Positions 61,007-64,000 of a stretch of DNA of 64,000 nt are shown piece by piece (within the stretch, counting starts at the first letter, position 1; each line of letters opens with the position of its first letter). Under the pieces are notes generated by a model. That model searched no databases. It saw nothing but the letters and a program-made list of their open reading frames with translations, and was not told the origin of the DNA. The translations under genes and the position numbers were made by a program. The DNA comes from Bradyrhizobium sp. WSM3983 (GTDB lineage: Bacteria > Pseudomonadota > Alphaproteobacteria > Rhizobiales > Xanthobacteraceae). The stretch covers positions 62,001-126,000 of the forward strand of contig NZ_AXAY01000021.1 of NCBI RefSeq assembly GCF_000473045.1, in the 5' to 3' direction.

Positions 61007-61422
61007 GACTGATTACTTGCGAATACTGTAGAGCGAAGTTGTCGTTCCCTTGGTTTAGAATTGGGTAAGTATTCGGCGGGCGAGGCCGGGCGGGCCGGGA
61101 TCACGCCTCAGCGAGCCGTGTTCATGGCCGTTATGCGCTGAGGGCAGGAACGAAGCGGCGTCTTGTCACCGCAACCCTCGATCGGCGTGAGGGCGTCGTG
61201 AACTGCGACGAACTGCCGAAAAACAGCCGAGCCATTAAGTTGCCGTCATGTTGCACGTGCGCGCCTGCTATGTTAGCAAAGCCGCGATTTTAACGGACCC
61301 GGCACGTCCCGTGTCGGCCGAGAATCAAAGTCCCGCTTGAATTCCAAGGGCTTGGATCGCTAGGCGCCGCTTCGTGGCGACGGTTTTTCCCTTGCGAATT
61401 TGACAGCTAAAAGAGCGCGTCT

Positions 61423-61982
61423 GTGGCTGCAGAAGATACGTCCGTTTCAGGTGTGTCCGGCCGTTATGCAACGGCCTTGTTTGATCTGGCCCGCGACCAG
61501 AAAGTGGTCGACGAGGTCAAAGCCGATCTCGACAAGTTCGAGGGTCTGCTGAACGAAAGCGCTGATCTCAAGCGCCTCGTCCGCAGCCCGGTTTTCGCGG
61601 CCGACGCCCAGTCCAGGGCCCTCTCGGCCGTGCTGGACAAGGCTGGCATCGCCGGCATTTCCGCCAATTTCCTCAAAGTGCTGACGGCCAACCGCCGCTT
61701 GTTCGTGGTGGGCGACGTCATCCGCGCGTACCGCGCCCTCGTCGCCAGGTTCAAGGGCGAGGCGACGGCGGATGTCACGGTCGCGGAAGCGCTCTCGGAC
61801 AAGAATCTCGACGCCCTCAAGGTTGCCCTGAAGTCGGTGACCGGCAAGGACGTCGCGCTCAACGTGAAGATCGATCCCTCGATCATCGGTGGCCTCGTCG
61901 TGAAGCTTGGCAGCCGCATGATCGATAGTTCGCTTCGCACCAAACTCAATTCGATCAAGCACGCGATGAAAGAGGCAGGCTG

Positions 61983-61983
<1 letters not shown>
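61423..61983 (+). CDS. atpH: F1 ATP synthase delta subunit
   Basis: 186 residues from GTG 61423. The delta subunit joins F1 to Fo. SVSGVSGRYATALFDLARDQKVVDEVKADLDKF is the helical N-terminal domain and the C-terminal part has DPSIIGGLVVKLGSRMIDSSLRTKLNSIK, the hallmark of OSCP/delta. Its TGA overlaps the ATG of atpA. It is the first gene of the F1 operon, as usual in alphaproteobacteria. Confidence 0.96.
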
Positions 61984-63512
<1,529 letters not shown>

Positions 63513-63520
63513 CTGAGAGC

Positions 63521-63632
63521 CATCATGGCCGGGCTAAAGCGCGAAGCGCGTCTTCGCATTTGATGTCCCGGCCATCCACGCGCTGCTGCGTGGAGACGAA
63601 CACGTGGGTGCCCGGCGCAAGCCCGGGCATGA
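63521..63632. repeat. Palindromic repeat between atpA and atpG, family G
   Basis: ATGGCCGGGC pairs with a GTCCCGGCCAT block, and GTGCCCGGCGCAAGCCCGGG forms a second hairpin ending CATGAC. It is analogous to the other repeats and fills most of the 177-base gap between two ATP synthase genes. Confidence 0.7.
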
Positions 63633-63688
63633 CGAAAGAGACAGGCTAGCGGTTTGACCGCAAGGGATCGAACCGTCGGGGACGAAGA

Positions 63689-64000
63689 ATGGCGTCACTT
63701 AAAGACATGCGGGTTCGCATCGCCTCCACCAAGGCGACGCAGAAGATCACCAAGGCCATGCAGATGGTCGCGGCATCCAGGTTGCGCCGCGCCCAGCAGG
63801 CGGCCGAGGCTGCGCGGCCCTATGCCGACAAGATGAGCGCGGTGATTGCCAATATCGCCAGCGCCGCCGCGGGCTCGCCCGGCGCGCCGGCGCTGCTGGC
63901 CGGCACTGGCCGCGATCAGGTTCACCTGCTGCTGGTCTGCACCGGCGAGCGCGGCCTGTCCGGCGCCTTCAACTCCTCGATCGTGCGCCTCGCGCGCGAG
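63689..64000 (+). CDS. atpG: F1 ATP synthase gamma subunit (3' end missing)
   Basis: 104 residues are visible from ATG 63689 and the frame runs off the window. MASLKDMRVRIASTKATQKITKAMQMVAASRLRRAQQAA is the conserved N-terminal coiled helix of the rotor shaft; LVCTGERGLSGAFNSSIVR is the next conserved block. GGGGAC precedes the start. Confidence 0.96.
   Translation, partial: MASLKDMRVRIASTKATQKITKAMQMVAASRLRRAQQAAEAARPYADKMSAVIANIASAAAGSPGAPALLAGTGRDQVHLLLVCTGERGLSGAFNSSIVRLARE

Larger units (their letters stand above)
60809..61422. other. 613-base gap between rlpA and atpH
   Basis: It is unusually AT-rich in its middle part (60975-61070) and holds the divergent promoters of rlpA and the atp operon. 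I see a 14-bp palindrome (60832-60845), a CtrA-like site (60990-61006) and an 8-bp palindrome GCACGTGC (61254-61261). No protein gene is supported. Confidence 0.6.

Noticed and set aside
60796..61104. 102-codon minus-strand frame upstream of rlpA
   Set aside because: It runs through an AT-rich promoter region, overlaps the rlpA start and has no recognisable features.
61251..61274. TTGCAC and TATGTT as the atp operon promoter
   Set aside because: The spacing between them is only 12 bases, too short for a sigma-70-type promoter.

Overview
This 64 kb window is chromosomal, GC-rich alphaproteobacterial DNA and most likely comes from Bradyrhizobium or a close relative. The main reasons are the cytochrome c maturation genes (ccmA, ccmB, ccmC, ccmD, ccmG) divergent from an A-type aconitase, the mdh-suc-lpdA cluster, the three leu genes scattered among unrelated genes, and several families of dispersed palindromic intergenic repeats. 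The genus call is inference from gene order and protein style; no database search was possible. Nearly all of it is conserved housekeeping sequence. I saw no transposase, prophage, CRISPR array, tRNA or rRNA.

Layout: 1-14.2 kb holds leucine biosynthesis (leuB cut by the window edge, leuD, leuC) interspersed with asd, a beta-carbonic anhydrase, a CitE-like CoA-ester lyase and an accessory pocket (Crp/Fnr regulator, LssY_C protein, a remnant of a second CoA-ester lyase, a Cys-rich DUF6455 protein, a glycosyltransferase), followed by a group of small secreted proteins. 14.5-18.4 kb is a minus-strand translation and secretion block, ffh-rpsP-rimM-trmD-rplS. 18.7-25.9 kb has a metallo-beta-lactamase-fold hydrolase, a secreted GyrI-like/SIMPL gene pair, dapF-mtaB, DUF2336 and an RluA-type pseudouridine synthase. 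26.0-33.8 kb has ftsY-yciB, the ccm genes on the minus strand and acnA.

34-44.5 kb carries DUF1223 and DUF2794 genes, a probable minus-strand small RNA with a clear intrinsic terminator, a GNAT acetyltransferase, a Bax-inhibitor-1 family protein, a two-gene ABC export system divergent from a tesA-like esterase with overlapping start codons, thpR, a vapBC module and zapE. 44.7-55.3 kb is the TCA block: mdh, sucC, a DUF1579 gene, sucD, sucA, sucB, an SDR gene and lpdA. 55.4-60.8 kb has a small membrane protein, DUF4337, xerC, priA and rlpA. The window ends in the F1 ATP synthase operon (atpH, atpA, 5' part of atpG).

Functionally the window links amino-acid synthesis (leucine and the aspartate/DAP branch through asd and dapF), respiration (cytochrome c maturation, TCA enzymes, ATP synthase), co-translational membrane targeting (Ffh and FtsY) and cell division (zapE, yciB, rlpA, xerC). 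The less ordinary signals are regulatory or structural: a GntR-like palindrome before sucC, a CtrA-like box before rlpA, inverted repeats before vapB, acnA, dapF and the DUF2794 gene, a candidate small RNA, and palindromic repeats inserted inside operons (ccmA/ccmB, trmD/rimM, sucA/sucB, atpA/atpG), one of which supplies the C-terminus of RimM. No clearly new multi-gene system is visible.
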